Assembly: GCA_023415335.1 (NCBI GenBank)
Contig: JAEZLD010000105.1
Location: 1 to 53,781 of the forward strand
DNA length: 53,781 bases
Source of the DNA: Bacillota bacterium
Lineage (GTDB): Bacteria; Bacillota; Clostridia; Clostridiales; Caloramatoraceae
Direction of reading: 5' to 3'
A program made the position numbers and the translations under genes. The notes under the pieces are model-generated. The model ran no database searches. It saw only the letters and a program-made list of their open reading frames with translations, and had not been told where the DNA came from. Shown piece by piece: positions 16,529 through 23,687 of this stretch; position 1 is the first letter of the stretch, and each line of letters opens with the position of its first letter.

Positions 16529-17692
16529 ATGAGTGATAATAAGAATGAAAAGGTACCAGTATTGGAAATGGAAGGGATGCAGGTTCCAACCCTTACACTA
16601 GACTCAATAGAGACAAAGGCACCAGCTGTAGAGAAGAAGAAGGAAACTGAGGGAGTAAGGCTTGACGAGAGCACCCTTACTGACGCGGAAAAAAAGGTAG
16701 TAAATGAATTTGCTGAAAAGATAGATATAACCAATTCAAATCTGGTGCTTCAATATGGGGCTGCAAGCCAGAAAAAGATAGCTGACTTCTCAGGGGCCGC
16801 ACTGGATAATGTAAAGACAAAGGATTTGGGAGAAATTGGCGACATGATTACAGGCCTTGTATCCGAACTTAAGGGCTTTACTGTAGAAGAACCTCAGAAG
16901 GGTATACTGGGTATATTTAAGAAGGCTTCAAATAATCTAGCCTCCATGAAAATTAAATATGACAAAGCAGAGGTTAATGTGAACAAAATATGCGGAGTAC
17001 TTGAGGACCATCAGGTTCAGCTTATGAAGGATGTGGCAATGCTAGATGAGATGTATAATCTTAACCTGGTTTACTTCAAGGAGCTTTCCATGTATATAAT
17101 AGCAGGAAAAAAGAAGCTTGAGGAGGTAAGGAAAAACGTACTCCCAACATTGGTTGAGAAGGCAAGGGTGAGCCAGCTTCCAGAAGATAGCCAGGCTGCT
17201 AACGATATGGCAAGCATGTGTGACAGGTTTGAAAAGAAGCTTCATGACTTGGAGCTTACAAGAATGGTTTCAATACAAATGGCTCCTCAGATAAGGCTTG
17301 TTCAGAATAATGATACCCTTATGACTGAAAAAATACAGTCTACACTGGTTAACACCATACCCCTTTGGAAGAGCCAGATGGTTATAGCCCTTGGCGTTGC
17401 CCATTCCCAGCAGGCAGTGAAGGCCCAGAGGGAGGTTACTGATATGACAAACGAGCTTTTGCGTAAAAATGCTGAGAACCTTAAAATGGCTACAGTAGAG
17501 ACCGCCAGGGAAAGTGAACGTAGCATTGTGGATATAGAGACACTTAAGTATACCAATGAGCAGCTCATAACAACCCTTGATGAGGTAGTAAAGATACAGG
17601 ATGATGGAAGGCAGAAGCGTCGTGAAGCAGAGGTGGAGCTTGGCCGCATTGAGGCAGAGCTTAAGCAGAAGCTCCTTGATATAAGAGGGTAA
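16529..17692 (+). CDS. yaaN: TelA-family protein (toxic anion resistance, YaaN-like)
   Basis: A 387-residue soluble, strongly helical protein of the TelA/KlaA/YaaN family. After a low-complexity acidic N-terminus come NSNLVLQYGAASQKKIADFS, a middle region with long predicted helices, and the family's closing region around QPLWKSQMVIALGVAHSQQAV-like (here IPLWKSQMVIALGVAHSQQA), near residue 275-295. Members are linked to tellurite, envelope-stress and antimicrobial tolerance, without a known enzymatic activity. It follows xpaC by 45 bases; a TATAAT at 16492-16497 may be an internal promoter but has no good -35. The C-terminus is a charged coiled coil. Confidence 0.87.
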   Translation: MSDNKNEKVPVLEMEGMQVPTLTLDSIETKAPAVEKKKETEGVRLDESTLTDAEKKVVNEFAEKIDITNSNLVLQYGAASQKKIADFSGAALDNVKTKDLGEIGDMITGLVSELKGFTVEEPQKGILGIFKKASNNLASMKIKYDKAEVNVNKICGVLEDHQVQLMKDVAMLDEMYNLNLVYFKELSMYIIAGKKKLEEVRKNVLPTLVEKARVSQLPEDSQAANDMASMCDRFEKKLHDLELTRMVSIQMAPQIRLVQNNDTLMTEKIQSTLVNTIPLWKSQMVIALGVAHSQQAVKAQREVTDMTNELLRKNAENLKMATVETARESERSIVDIETLKYTNEQLITTLDEVVKIQDDGRQKRREAEVELGRIEAELKQKLLDIRG

Positions 17693-17722
17693 TAGAAATA
17701 GTGTACTTTTATGGAGGTACAG

Positions 17723-18268
17723 ATGGAAAAGCTTAAAGACAAAAAGATAGCAGTGCTTTTAATGATATTAATGATTGTCCTGGGAACAGCTTTTGGAAGC
17801 CATAGATCCCTTATGAAGCTTTATAATTCTGCTCAGAATATATTTTATATTGGGGAAAATAAGGATGGCCTTTCTATACAGCATGACCTGGAGGATAGAG
17901 TTGAGTATTCAGGATATCTGGTAAAGGTAGCAGAAAAATATATGTCTTCAGACAATAAGCTAATTGCTGACGTAAAAAGCTCAAAGGATGCATTAAAGAA
18001 TGCAGACACCATAAAGGAAAAAAGCAACGCAAACTACCAGCTTTATTCTGCAGTGCGTGCACTTTATGATGAGCTTGGAAATTATAAGCTTACTGAAAAG
18101 GATGTACAATATAGAAGAGAATACTATGCATCCTTTAGCTCCTTTGGGGACACTATAAGTGGTAGTAGCTATAATAATGCTGCCAGGGAATATAACAGAG
18201 TACTGAACAGTTTTCCTGCCAATATACTGGGAAGACTTACGGCTATCCGTGAACTTGATATTTTTTAA
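17723..18268 (+). CDS. LemA-like membrane protein
   Basis: A 181-residue protein with one N-terminal membrane segment (about residues 8-25, IAVLLMILMIVLGTAFG) and a helical outer domain. The C-terminal AAREYNRVLNSFPANILGRL resembles the YN-x2-V/L-x3-FP-x5 signature of LemA proteins; the N-terminal LemA signature (QIDVQLKRR-like) is not clearly kept, so it is a divergent member. LemA and TPM-domain genes often travel together, and a TPM gene follows 18 bases on. The start is ATG 17723, where GGAGG lies 5 bases upstream; the ATG at 17711 has no ribosome site because it is itself part of that GGAGG stretch. Confidence 0.7.
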   Translation: MEKLKDKKIAVLLMILMIVLGTAFGSHRSLMKLYNSAQNIFYIGENKDGLSIQHDLEDRVEYSGYLVKVAEKYMSSDNKLIADVKSSKDALKNADTIKEKSNANYQLYSAVRALYDELGNYKLTEKDVQYRREYYASFSSFGDTISGSSYNNAAREYNRVLNSFPANILGRLTAIRELDIF

Positions 18269-18286
18269 TGGGTAAAAGGAGGGGCA

Positions 18287-19252
18287 ATGAAGAATAATAA
18301 AATGCTAAAAAAAATAACTAACCTGATTCTTTGTTTTGTTGTTGCGTTGGCCATATATGCTTATCCTGCATATGGAGCGGGTTTGCCAGAGTACTCCAGT
18401 AAAATATTTGTTACAGATAATGCAAACGTGCTTTCAGACACAGTTGAGGATTATATTGTTGACAGGTGTAATACACTTAGAAATAATGTTATGGAAAATA
18501 AAAACAAAGAGGTCAATGTAGTTGTTCTTACGGTAGATTTTCTGCCTGATGGTTATGACTCCGAGGAGTATGCCAATGCGGTTGCAAATAGCTGGAAAAT
18601 AGGCTCTGATAAAGTGGATGGAATGCTTATACTTATAGTACCTGGGGAGTATAAGCAGTGGATTACGGTTAGCAGAGGTCTTGAAAAGTATTTTACCGGA
18701 GGAAAGCTCACAAACATTCTTTACGATTATTTTCCGGATGAAGGCTTTGATGAGAATTATGACAAAGCAGTTAAGGGAGTAGTTGACGATGTAATGGACG
18801 AAATGACCAATATATATGGCTCTTCAGCCACATCCCCAGGGAACCAGGGAGGCAGCAGTGGAAATGGTTATAATGGCTATGATGGCTATAATAACTATGG
18901 AGAAAATCCAGATGGTGGAGGCAGTTTTATGTGGGTAATAGTTATAATAGTAGTTCTGGTTGTTTTATTAGGCAGACCACGAAGAAGATACTATGGAGGA
19001 GGCTATGGAAGGCCAAGAGGAGGTTTCTTCTTTGGGCCAATATTCTGGGGAGGCTCAAGACCTAGAGGACCAAGACCACCAAGAGGTCCCGGTGGCCCAA
19101 TGGGCGGAGGCCGCGGAGGCGGAGGCTTCGGCGGCTTTGGCGGAGGTAATGGAGGCTTTGGCGGAGGCCGTGGTGGTGGAGGCTTCGGAGGCTTCGGAGG
19201 CTTCGGAGGCGGAGGTGGAGGCTTCCGTGGAGGCGGAGGCGGACGTAAATAG
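18287..19252 (+). CDS. TPM-domain (TLP18.3/Psb32/MOLO-1) membrane protein with Gly-rich tail
   Basis: A 321-residue protein like YgcG. Order: signal peptide/anchor (about 8-30), TPM domain (about 36-180, starting VTDNANVLSD, with VDGMLILIV and ITVSRGLEKYFTGG), an Asn/Tyr/Gly linker, a membrane segment (about 206-224), then an Arg/Gly/Phe-rich tail of roughly 95 residues. If the signal is cleaved the TPM domain is outside and the Gly-rich tail inside. TPM domains have been proposed to act as phosphatases or in membrane-protein maintenance; the role is not firm. AGGAGGGG precedes the ATG. The tail DNA is GC-rich and repetitive, unlike the rest of the window. Confidence 0.87.
   Translation: MKNNKMLKKITNLILCFVVALAIYAYPAYGAGLPEYSSKIFVTDNANVLSDTVEDYIVDRCNTLRNNVMENKNKEVNVVVLTVDFLPDGYDSEEYANAVANSWKIGSDKVDGMLILIVPGEYKQWITVSRGLEKYFTGGKLTNILYDYFPDEGFDENYDKAVKGVVDDVMDEMTNIYGSSATSPGNQGGSSGNGYNGYDGYNNYGENPDGGGSFMWVIVIIVVLVVLLGRPRRRYYGGGYGRPRGGFFFGPIFWGGSRPRGPRPPRGPGGPMGGGRGGGGFGGFGGGNGGFGGGRGGGGFGGFGGFGGGGGGFRGGGGGRK
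19181..19207 (+). repeat. Three perfect 9-base repeats in the Gly-rich tail
   Basis: GGCTTCGGA occurs three times in a row, in frame, coding Gly-Phe-Gly. The wider stretch 19105-19250 is degenerate GGN-rich sequence of the same kind, so copy-number change by slippage in whole codons is plausible. Confidence 0.8.
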
Positions 19253-19278
19253 CCTGATTATAAATATGAGAGTATGTT

Positions 19279-19312
19279 AGAAGGCTGGCAGGGATAACCT
19301 TGCCAGCCTTCT
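19279..19312 (+). terminator. Hairpin terminator of the xpaC-telA-TPM operon
   Basis: Arms AGAAGGCTGGCA and TGCCAGCCTTCT pair perfectly and three more inner pairs (one G-U) leave an ATAA loop. The following bases (ATTATATT) are only moderately T-rich. Confidence 0.6.
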
Positions 19313-19479
19313 ATTATATTGTTATGGCACAATACCGTCTCTGTTTAAATGCAGGTATGCTTTGCTTAGATAAAAATACAGAAGCCTGTTGTTCTGAGAG
19401 TGGCAGTAGTGCATATCATATTAGCACTGAGATTTGCATTTTTAAAATAAAAAAGGAGTGACTGTATATGGATACTGTT

Positions 19480-19914
19480 CTATCCTTTTAGCTTGAATAT
19501 AATTATTCCTGCCATCATAATTAATACGCCCAGTATTTTCGTATAATGAAAGTCTAAGCGTTCTGTTCCGCATAATCCAAATAAATCAAATAAACATGCC
19601 GTTACGAGCTGGGCAATAAGAATTGCTGAAACCGCCAGGGTAGGCCCTAGGGATGACATGCCGCGTATTACAGTAAAGGTTATGGCGGCACCTATTACTC
19701 CCCCAAGCAGATATAGCTTGTTAACCTCATTAAGCCTTGAAAAGTCACCACCCCTGAATATAAGAAGGGCGGCAATTGCCGATAGGAGTCCTATTGCCTG
19801 AACAAGTATATTTGTCTGCCACTGTCCTATTTTTTCTGAAACTCTGGTGTTAAAAACACCCTGTATGCTCATAAGAAAGCCAGCAACAGCTGAAAAAATA
19901 ATTCCCCATAGCAT
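19480..19914 (-). CDS. YdcZ/DMT-family small membrane transporter (DUF606)
   Basis: A 144-residue protein with four to five membrane segments (MLWGIIFSAVAGFLMSIQGV, then segments near 40-55, 67-85, 92-112 and 125-142). It matches the DUF606/YdcZ half-size members of the drug/metabolite transporter superfamily, which probably act as dimers. The substrate is unknown. The start chosen is ATG 19914, with GAGGTG 6 bases upstream; the longer reading from 19944 would cross that ribosome site. An AT-rich inverted repeat (19928-19975) sits directly upstream of the ribosome site. Confidence 0.8.
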   Translation of the reverse strand: MLWGIIFSAVAGFLMSIQGVFNTRVSEKIGQWQTNILVQAIGLLSAIAALLIFRGGDFSRLNEVNKLYLLGGVIGAAITFTVIRGMSSLGPTLAVSAILIAQLVTACLFDLFGLCGTERLDFHYTKILGVLIMMAGIIIFKLKG

Positions 19915-19927
19915 ATACATCACCTCA

Positions 19928-19975
19928 GGATATATTTTTTCCAATACGAAGGTAAAATATATAAAAAATATATCC
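19928..19975 (-). promoter_or_regulatory. Inverted repeat directly upstream of the ydcZ-like ribosome site
   Basis: Read on the minus strand, GGATATATTTTTT and AAAAAATATATCC form exact 13-base arms around a 22-base loop. The hairpin ends one base before the TGAGGTG ribosome site. It may end transcription from the zinc-ribbon gene, or influence translation of the transporter. Function is inference. Confidence 0.45.
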
Positions 19976-20034
19976 CTCCAGGGAAAGGAAACCTGAAAGG
20001 ATATAACAATGTTTGTTTTATGCAGGGAACAGAA

Positions 20035-20199
20035 CTACCTTCCCATTCCCGATCTGCGCTGCTGCTTCTTGGCTCTTCTGCATTCAAGGCATCTTTGGGG
20101 CTCGTTTTCAAAGCCCTTTTCCTTGTAGAACTCCTGCTCGCCTTCGGTGAATACGAATTCTTTTCCACAGTCCTTGCAGGTTAAACTCTTGTCTGGCAT
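20035..20199 (-). CDS. Small zinc-ribbon protein (zf-trcl type)
   Basis: A 54-residue protein, too short for routine gene finders. It begins MPDKSLTCKDCGKEF and contains two CxxC pairs, C8/C11 and C37/C40, separated by a charged segment with YKEKGFENEPQRC, then a basic tail (KKQQRR). This is the layout of the 'probable zinc-ribbon domain' family common in Clostridia. AGGAGG lies 8 bases upstream of the ATG at 20199. The function is unknown; nucleic-acid binding is possible because of the basic tail. The stop is TAG at 20035-20037. Confidence 0.85.
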   Translation of the reverse strand: MPDKSLTCKDCGKEFVFTEGEQEFYKEKGFENEPQRCLECRRAKKQQRRSGMGR

Positions 20200-20489
20200 A
20201 TTTTTACCTCCTATTTTATATTAGGGATTTAACGCTTCAAAGACTCACGACATGACTCCCATAATATTGAGTAATGGAGGTCTTGATTGTTAAATCTCAT
20301 GAGCAGCATAATGCGTTGTTCCAAATTTTACAGAATATATCATAAAACGGAAGGAAGCCTATGCATACTCATCAAATATATATTCTCCTTTTTAAGTATA
20401 TTTTATTCACATATTTTGCTTAAATGTTTATGCTGTGTTAGAATACACTTGAAATATAATAATGGACTTTCATTACAGGGGTGAGCATA
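20200..20489. other. Spacer between zinc-ribbon and NUDIX genes
   Basis: The 290 bases hold the divergent promoters. A TATAAT at 20455-20460 lies 30 bases ahead of the NUDIX start but has no recognisable -35 at the right distance. No RNA gene or further reading frame was seen. Confidence 0.5.
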
Positions 20490-21125
20490 ATGAATTGGGA
20501 AGAGATAAAGGATAAATTAGACAGATCTCCATGTGGCATTATAGGTGAGGATGAATTTAGAAGCTATTCTATTATGATGCCCATAATTGAAAAAGAAGAT
20601 AGGCCTCATATTTTATTTGAGGTAAGGCCATCTACCTTAAGGATGGATCCTGGGGAAATATGTTTTCCAGGAGGAGGCATAGAGAAAGGTGAAGCTGCCA
20701 GAGATGCAGCATTTAGGGAAGTAAAAGAGGAGCTTGGAATAGATAAAGAGTATATTGAAATGTCATCAAGTGAGGAACTGCTAATAACCCAGAACAACAG
20801 GCTGATACATGCATTCTGCGGCTATATAGATGGTAAAGCTGAAATAAAGCCATCTCCAGTTGAGGTGGACTATATATTTTATGTTCCCCTGGAGTATTTT
20901 TTAACCCAGAAGCCTGAAATAGGACAGGTATCAATAAACACAGCACCCATTGATCATATGCCTTTCAGTGAGCTTTATGGAAGAGAATATGTATGGAGAA
21001 AGGGTAAAAGCAAGGTGCTTTTTTATAAGTATGAGAATCATATTATTTGGGGGATAACAGCAAAAATACTCCATAGCTATATAATGAAAATAAAGGGTGA
21101 AGAACAAAATAAAAATGAAGAATGA
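20490..21125 (+). CDS. NUDIX hydrolase, CoA pyrophosphatase-like
   Basis: A 211-residue NUDIX protein. The complete Nudix box runs GGGIEKGEAARDAAFREVKE onward to ELGI (G-x5-E-x7-REV-x-EE-x-GI), preceded by RMDPGEICFPGG. The VRPSTLRMDPGEICFPGG context is like the YeaB/NUDT7/NUDT8 CoA-pyrophosphatase group, which hydrolyses CoA to 3',5'-ADP and 4'-phosphopantetheine. The substrate is inferred. The start is ATG 20490, with AGGGGTGA 5 bases before; the GTG at 20481 is part of that ribosome site. It is a single-gene unit ended by the hairpin at 21131. Confidence 0.8.
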   Translation: MNWEEIKDKLDRSPCGIIGEDEFRSYSIMMPIIEKEDRPHILFEVRPSTLRMDPGEICFPGGGIEKGEAARDAAFREVKEELGIDKEYIEMSSSEELLITQNNRLIHAFCGYIDGKAEIKPSPVEVDYIFYVPLEYFLTQKPEIGQVSINTAPIDHMPFSELYGREYVWRKGKSKVLFYKYENHIIWGITAKILHSYIMKIKGEEQNKNEE

Positions 21126-21130
21126 AAAAA

Positions 21131-21162
21131 GTAAAAGCCTGTTTTAACAAGCAGGCTTTTAC
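21131..21162. terminator. Bidirectional terminator between NUDIX gene and Fe-S aldo/keto reductase
   Basis: GTAAAAGCCTG and CAGGCTTTTAC pair over 11 bases around a 10-base loop. A and T runs in the arms serve both converging transcripts. Confidence 0.75.
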
Positions 21163-21175
21163 TATGTATGGCTTC

Positions 21176-22306
21176 TTATTCCTGATATAAAGCTGTATTT
21201 ACTTCCTCAAGCATATTGCGTATCTCTATTCCCTGTGGACAGAGCTTCTCGCATTTTCCACACTTAACGCAGGCAGATGCTCTGTTCTTTGCATCTATGC
21301 GGCTATAGTATTTTTTCATACCTGGCAGGTCGTCATATACAAAGGCTTCGTTATAAGCAGAAAAGTTTTCAGGTATATCAACCCCTGCAGGACACGGCAT
21401 ACAGTAGCTACAGCCTGTACATCCCACTTTGGTGCGTTTATTATAGCTGTCACGTATGTTTGACACAATGGAAAGCTCCTGTGGAGTAAGAGAGTCAGCG
21501 TGTGCCTTATCTGCTGTTTTCAGGTTGTCCTTTACCTGTTCCATGGTTCCCATCCCACTGAGTACTACCTTTACACCAGGATGGTTCCATATCCATCTTA
21601 AGGCAAGCTCTGCCGGAGTCATTCCTGTGTCCTGAAGTTGATTTCTTACATCCTCAGGAGGGTTCTTCGCCAGCTTTCCTCCCCTTAGAGGCTCCATTAC
21701 AACTACAGGAATGCCCTTAGAGGCTGCATATGCTAATCCTTCGTCTCCTGCCTGGTAGTTAATATCCATATAATTATACTGTATCTGGCAGAAATCCCAA
21801 TCGTAGGCATCAAGTATCTCTTTGAAGGTATTTACATCATCATGAAAGGAAAAGCCTATATTTTTGATTTTGCCACTTTCTTTAGCCTTGCACAGGAAAT
21901 CCCATATACCCAGCTCCTTGGCTTGCATAAACCTTTTTTTGTCCATTGCGTGCATTAGATAAAGATCAATATACTCGGTATCAAGCTTTTTAAGCTGTTC
22001 ATTGAGAAACCTGTCACAATCCTCAGATGTCTTAACTAACCACATGGGAAGCTTTGTAGCAAGCTTTACCTTTTCTCTGTAGCCATTTTTAAGGGCTTTT
22101 CCTACTAATAGCTCGCTTGCACCTCCATGATATGGATAAGCGGTGTCTATGTAGTTTACACCGTTGTCTATAGCATAGTGGAGCATTTCTATAGCCTTTT
22201 CCTCATCAATGTTTTTAGGGTCGCCATTAATCACCGGAAACCTCATGCATCCAAATCCAAGTATGGAGGCTTCAAAACCACATTTTCCAAACTGCCTGTA
22301 GTTCAT
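21176..22306 (-). CDS. Aldo/keto reductase with C-terminal 4Fe-4S ferredoxin domain
   Basis: A 376-residue two-domain enzyme. Residues 1-270 form the AKR barrel with YIDTAYPYHGG (Asp and Tyr of the tetrad), KVKLATKLPMW (Lys) and DLYLMHAM (His). The last ~100 residues carry cysteine clusters GCTGCSYCMPCPAG and ACVKCGKCEKLCPQGIEI, enough for one or two 4Fe-4S centres. This fused form is common in anaerobes, and electrons may come from ferredoxin instead of NADPH. The physiological substrate is unknown. GAGGTG precedes the ATG. Confidence 0.9.
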   Translation of the reverse strand: MNYRQFGKCGFEASILGFGCMRFPVINGDPKNIDEEKAIEMLHYAIDNGVNYIDTAYPYHGGASELLVGKALKNGYREKVKLATKLPMWLVKTSEDCDRFLNEQLKKLDTEYIDLYLMHAMDKKRFMQAKELGIWDFLCKAKESGKIKNIGFSFHDDVNTFKEILDAYDWDFCQIQYNYMDINYQAGDEGLAYAASKGIPVVVMEPLRGGKLAKNPPEDVRNQLQDTGMTPAELALRWIWNHPGVKVVLSGMGTMEQVKDNLKTADKAHADSLTPQELSIVSNIRDSYNKRTKVGCTGCSYCMPCPAGVDIPENFSAYNEAFVYDDLPGMKKYYSRIDAKNRASACVKCGKCEKLCPQGIEIRNMLEEVNTALYQE

Positions 22307-22344
22307 ACAATCACCTCTGTTATATTATTTTGTAAGGCTATATA

Positions 22345-22369
22345 AAGGGCAGGTTATTATCCCGCCCTT
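22345..22369 (-). terminator. Hairpin terminator after tyrS
   Basis: On the minus strand, AAGGGCGGG pairs with CCTGCCCTT (one mismatch) around a 7-base loop, followed by TATATAG. It separates tyrS from the downstream reductase. Confidence 0.5.
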
Positions 22370-22387
22370 GTATACTATAATATTATG

Positions 22388-23605
22388 CTATTTAATTGTA
22401 ACCTTTGTAAAGCTCTTTTTGCCTTTTCTTACCATCATGCTTCCGCCCTTGAAGAAGTCCTCGGTAATAACAGTATCCAAATCGGAGATTTTTTCATCGT
22501 TAATGTAGAGTCCACCCTGTTGTATGAGCCTCTTACCCTCGCTCTTTGAAGGGATTATCTTAGCTTCTATAAGTACGTCAAGAACCTTGGAATTTAAAAG
22601 GCTTTCTGGAATAGAAGCTGATGGAACGTTATCCATGCTGTTGCCTGAACCGAAAAGTGCTTCTGCAGCTGCTGCGGCCCTTGCAGCTTCCTCTTCTCCA
22701 TGTACTGTTTTTGTAACCTCAAAGGCTAAAACCTTTTTGGCTTCATTTATTTCCTTATCCTTAAGGGCACCAAGCCTTCTTACCTCATCCATTGGAAGGA
22801 AGGTCAGCAGGGCAAGGCATTTTTCAACATCTGAATCTGCAATGTTCCTCCAGTACTGGTAGAATTCGAACGGCGTTGTTTTGTTTGGGTCAAGCCACAG
22901 AGCACCCTTTTGGGTTTTGCCCATCTTTTGGCCATCGCTAGTTGTAAGAAGGGTAAAGGTCATTCCATAGGCAGGCCTTCCGGTTTTCTTTCTTATAAGG
23001 TCCACACCCTGTATTATGTTGGACCACTGGTCATCTCCTCCTAGCTGCATTATGCAGCCATAGCGTTCATTAAGCTGTAGAAAGTCATATGACTGCATAA
23101 GCATGTAGTTGAATTCTAAGAAAGACAGCCCTTTTTCAAGACGTTTTTTAAAGCATTCTGCAGTAAGCATTCTGTTAACTGAGAAGTGAGCACCTATATC
23201 CCTTAAGAATTCAATATAGTTAAGCTTCATGAGCCAGTTGGCATTGTTAACCATTATGGCCTTCCCATCTGAAAAATCTATAAGGTTTTCCATTTGGGAT
23301 TTGAATCTTTCCGCATTGCTCTGTATTTGCTCAAAGGAAAGCATCTTCCTCATATCAGTCCTGCCCGAAGGGTCGCCTACCATAGTGGTTCCCCCTCCAA
23401 TAAGAGCAATTGGCCTATGACCAGCCCTCTGCATATGGGCCATTGCCATAAGTGTAAGAAAATGTCCTGCAGTCAGGCTGTCAGCTGTTGGGTCGTAGCC
23501 TGTATAAAAAGTTATTTTTTCGTTTTCAAGAAGGCTTTTTATTTCCTCCTCATGGGTAAGCTGCTGTATAAAGCCGCGCTCTTTTAAAACATCATATACT
23601 GACAT
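22388..23605 (-). CDS. tyrS: Tyrosyl-tRNA synthetase
   Basis: A 405-residue class Ic aminoacyl-tRNA synthetase charging tRNA-Tyr. The Rossmann domain has GYDPTADSLTAGHF (HIGH-equivalent), the tyrosine pocket NYMLMQSYDFL and QLGGDDQWSN, and the KMSKS-equivalent as KMGKT. The C-terminal S4-like RNA-binding domain is present (about 340-405, SEGKRLIQQGGLYIND). Length is normal. No T-box leader fits in the 82-base gap upstream, where an ordinary sigma-A promoter is seen instead. AGGAGG precedes the ATG. Confidence 0.95.
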   Translation of the reverse strand: MSVYDVLKERGFIQQLTHEEEIKSLLENEKITFYTGYDPTADSLTAGHFLTLMAMAHMQRAGHRPIALIGGGTTMVGDPSGRTDMRKMLSFEQIQSNAERFKSQMENLIDFSDGKAIMVNNANWLMKLNYIEFLRDIGAHFSVNRMLTAECFKKRLEKGLSFLEFNYMLMQSYDFLQLNERYGCIMQLGGDDQWSNIIQGVDLIRKKTGRPAYGMTFTLLTTSDGQKMGKTQKGALWLDPNKTTPFEFYQYWRNIADSDVEKCLALLTFLPMDEVRRLGALKDKEINEAKKVLAFEVTKTVHGEEEAARAAAAAEALFGSGNSMDNVPSASIPESLLNSKVLDVLIEAKIIPSKSEGKRLIQQGGLYINDEKISDLDTVITEDFFKGGSMMVRKGKKSFTKVTIK

Positions 23606-23650
23606 ATTTATAACCTCCTAGGTAGTTTTTACGTTGTAGTCATATTGTTT

Positions 23651-23679
23651 ATTTTATCAAACACCCATTGTTTTATCAA
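23651..23679 (-). promoter_or_regulatory. Sigma-A-type promoter of tyrS
   Basis: On the minus strand TTGATA (23679-23674), 17 bases, then TAAAAT (23656-23651). This puts the transcript start about 40 bases ahead of tyrS, which leaves no room for a T-box. Confidence 0.7.
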
Positions 23680-23687
23680 ATTTTATA

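Noticed and set aside
18993..19280. 95-codon frame rich in Glu, Ala and Val overlapping the TPM gene
   Set aside because: It is the shifted reading of GGN-rich glycine codons of the TPM protein, and has no start signal.
19920..20168. 82-codon minus-strand frame over the zinc-ribbon gene
   Set aside because: It overlaps the well-supported zinc-ribbon frame on the same strand, lacks a ribosome site and has no recognisable motif.
23606..23687. T-box riboswitch ahead of tyrS
   Set aside because: Only 82 bases separate tyrS from the next gene, and a promoter sits inside that gap. No T-box conserved sequence was found.
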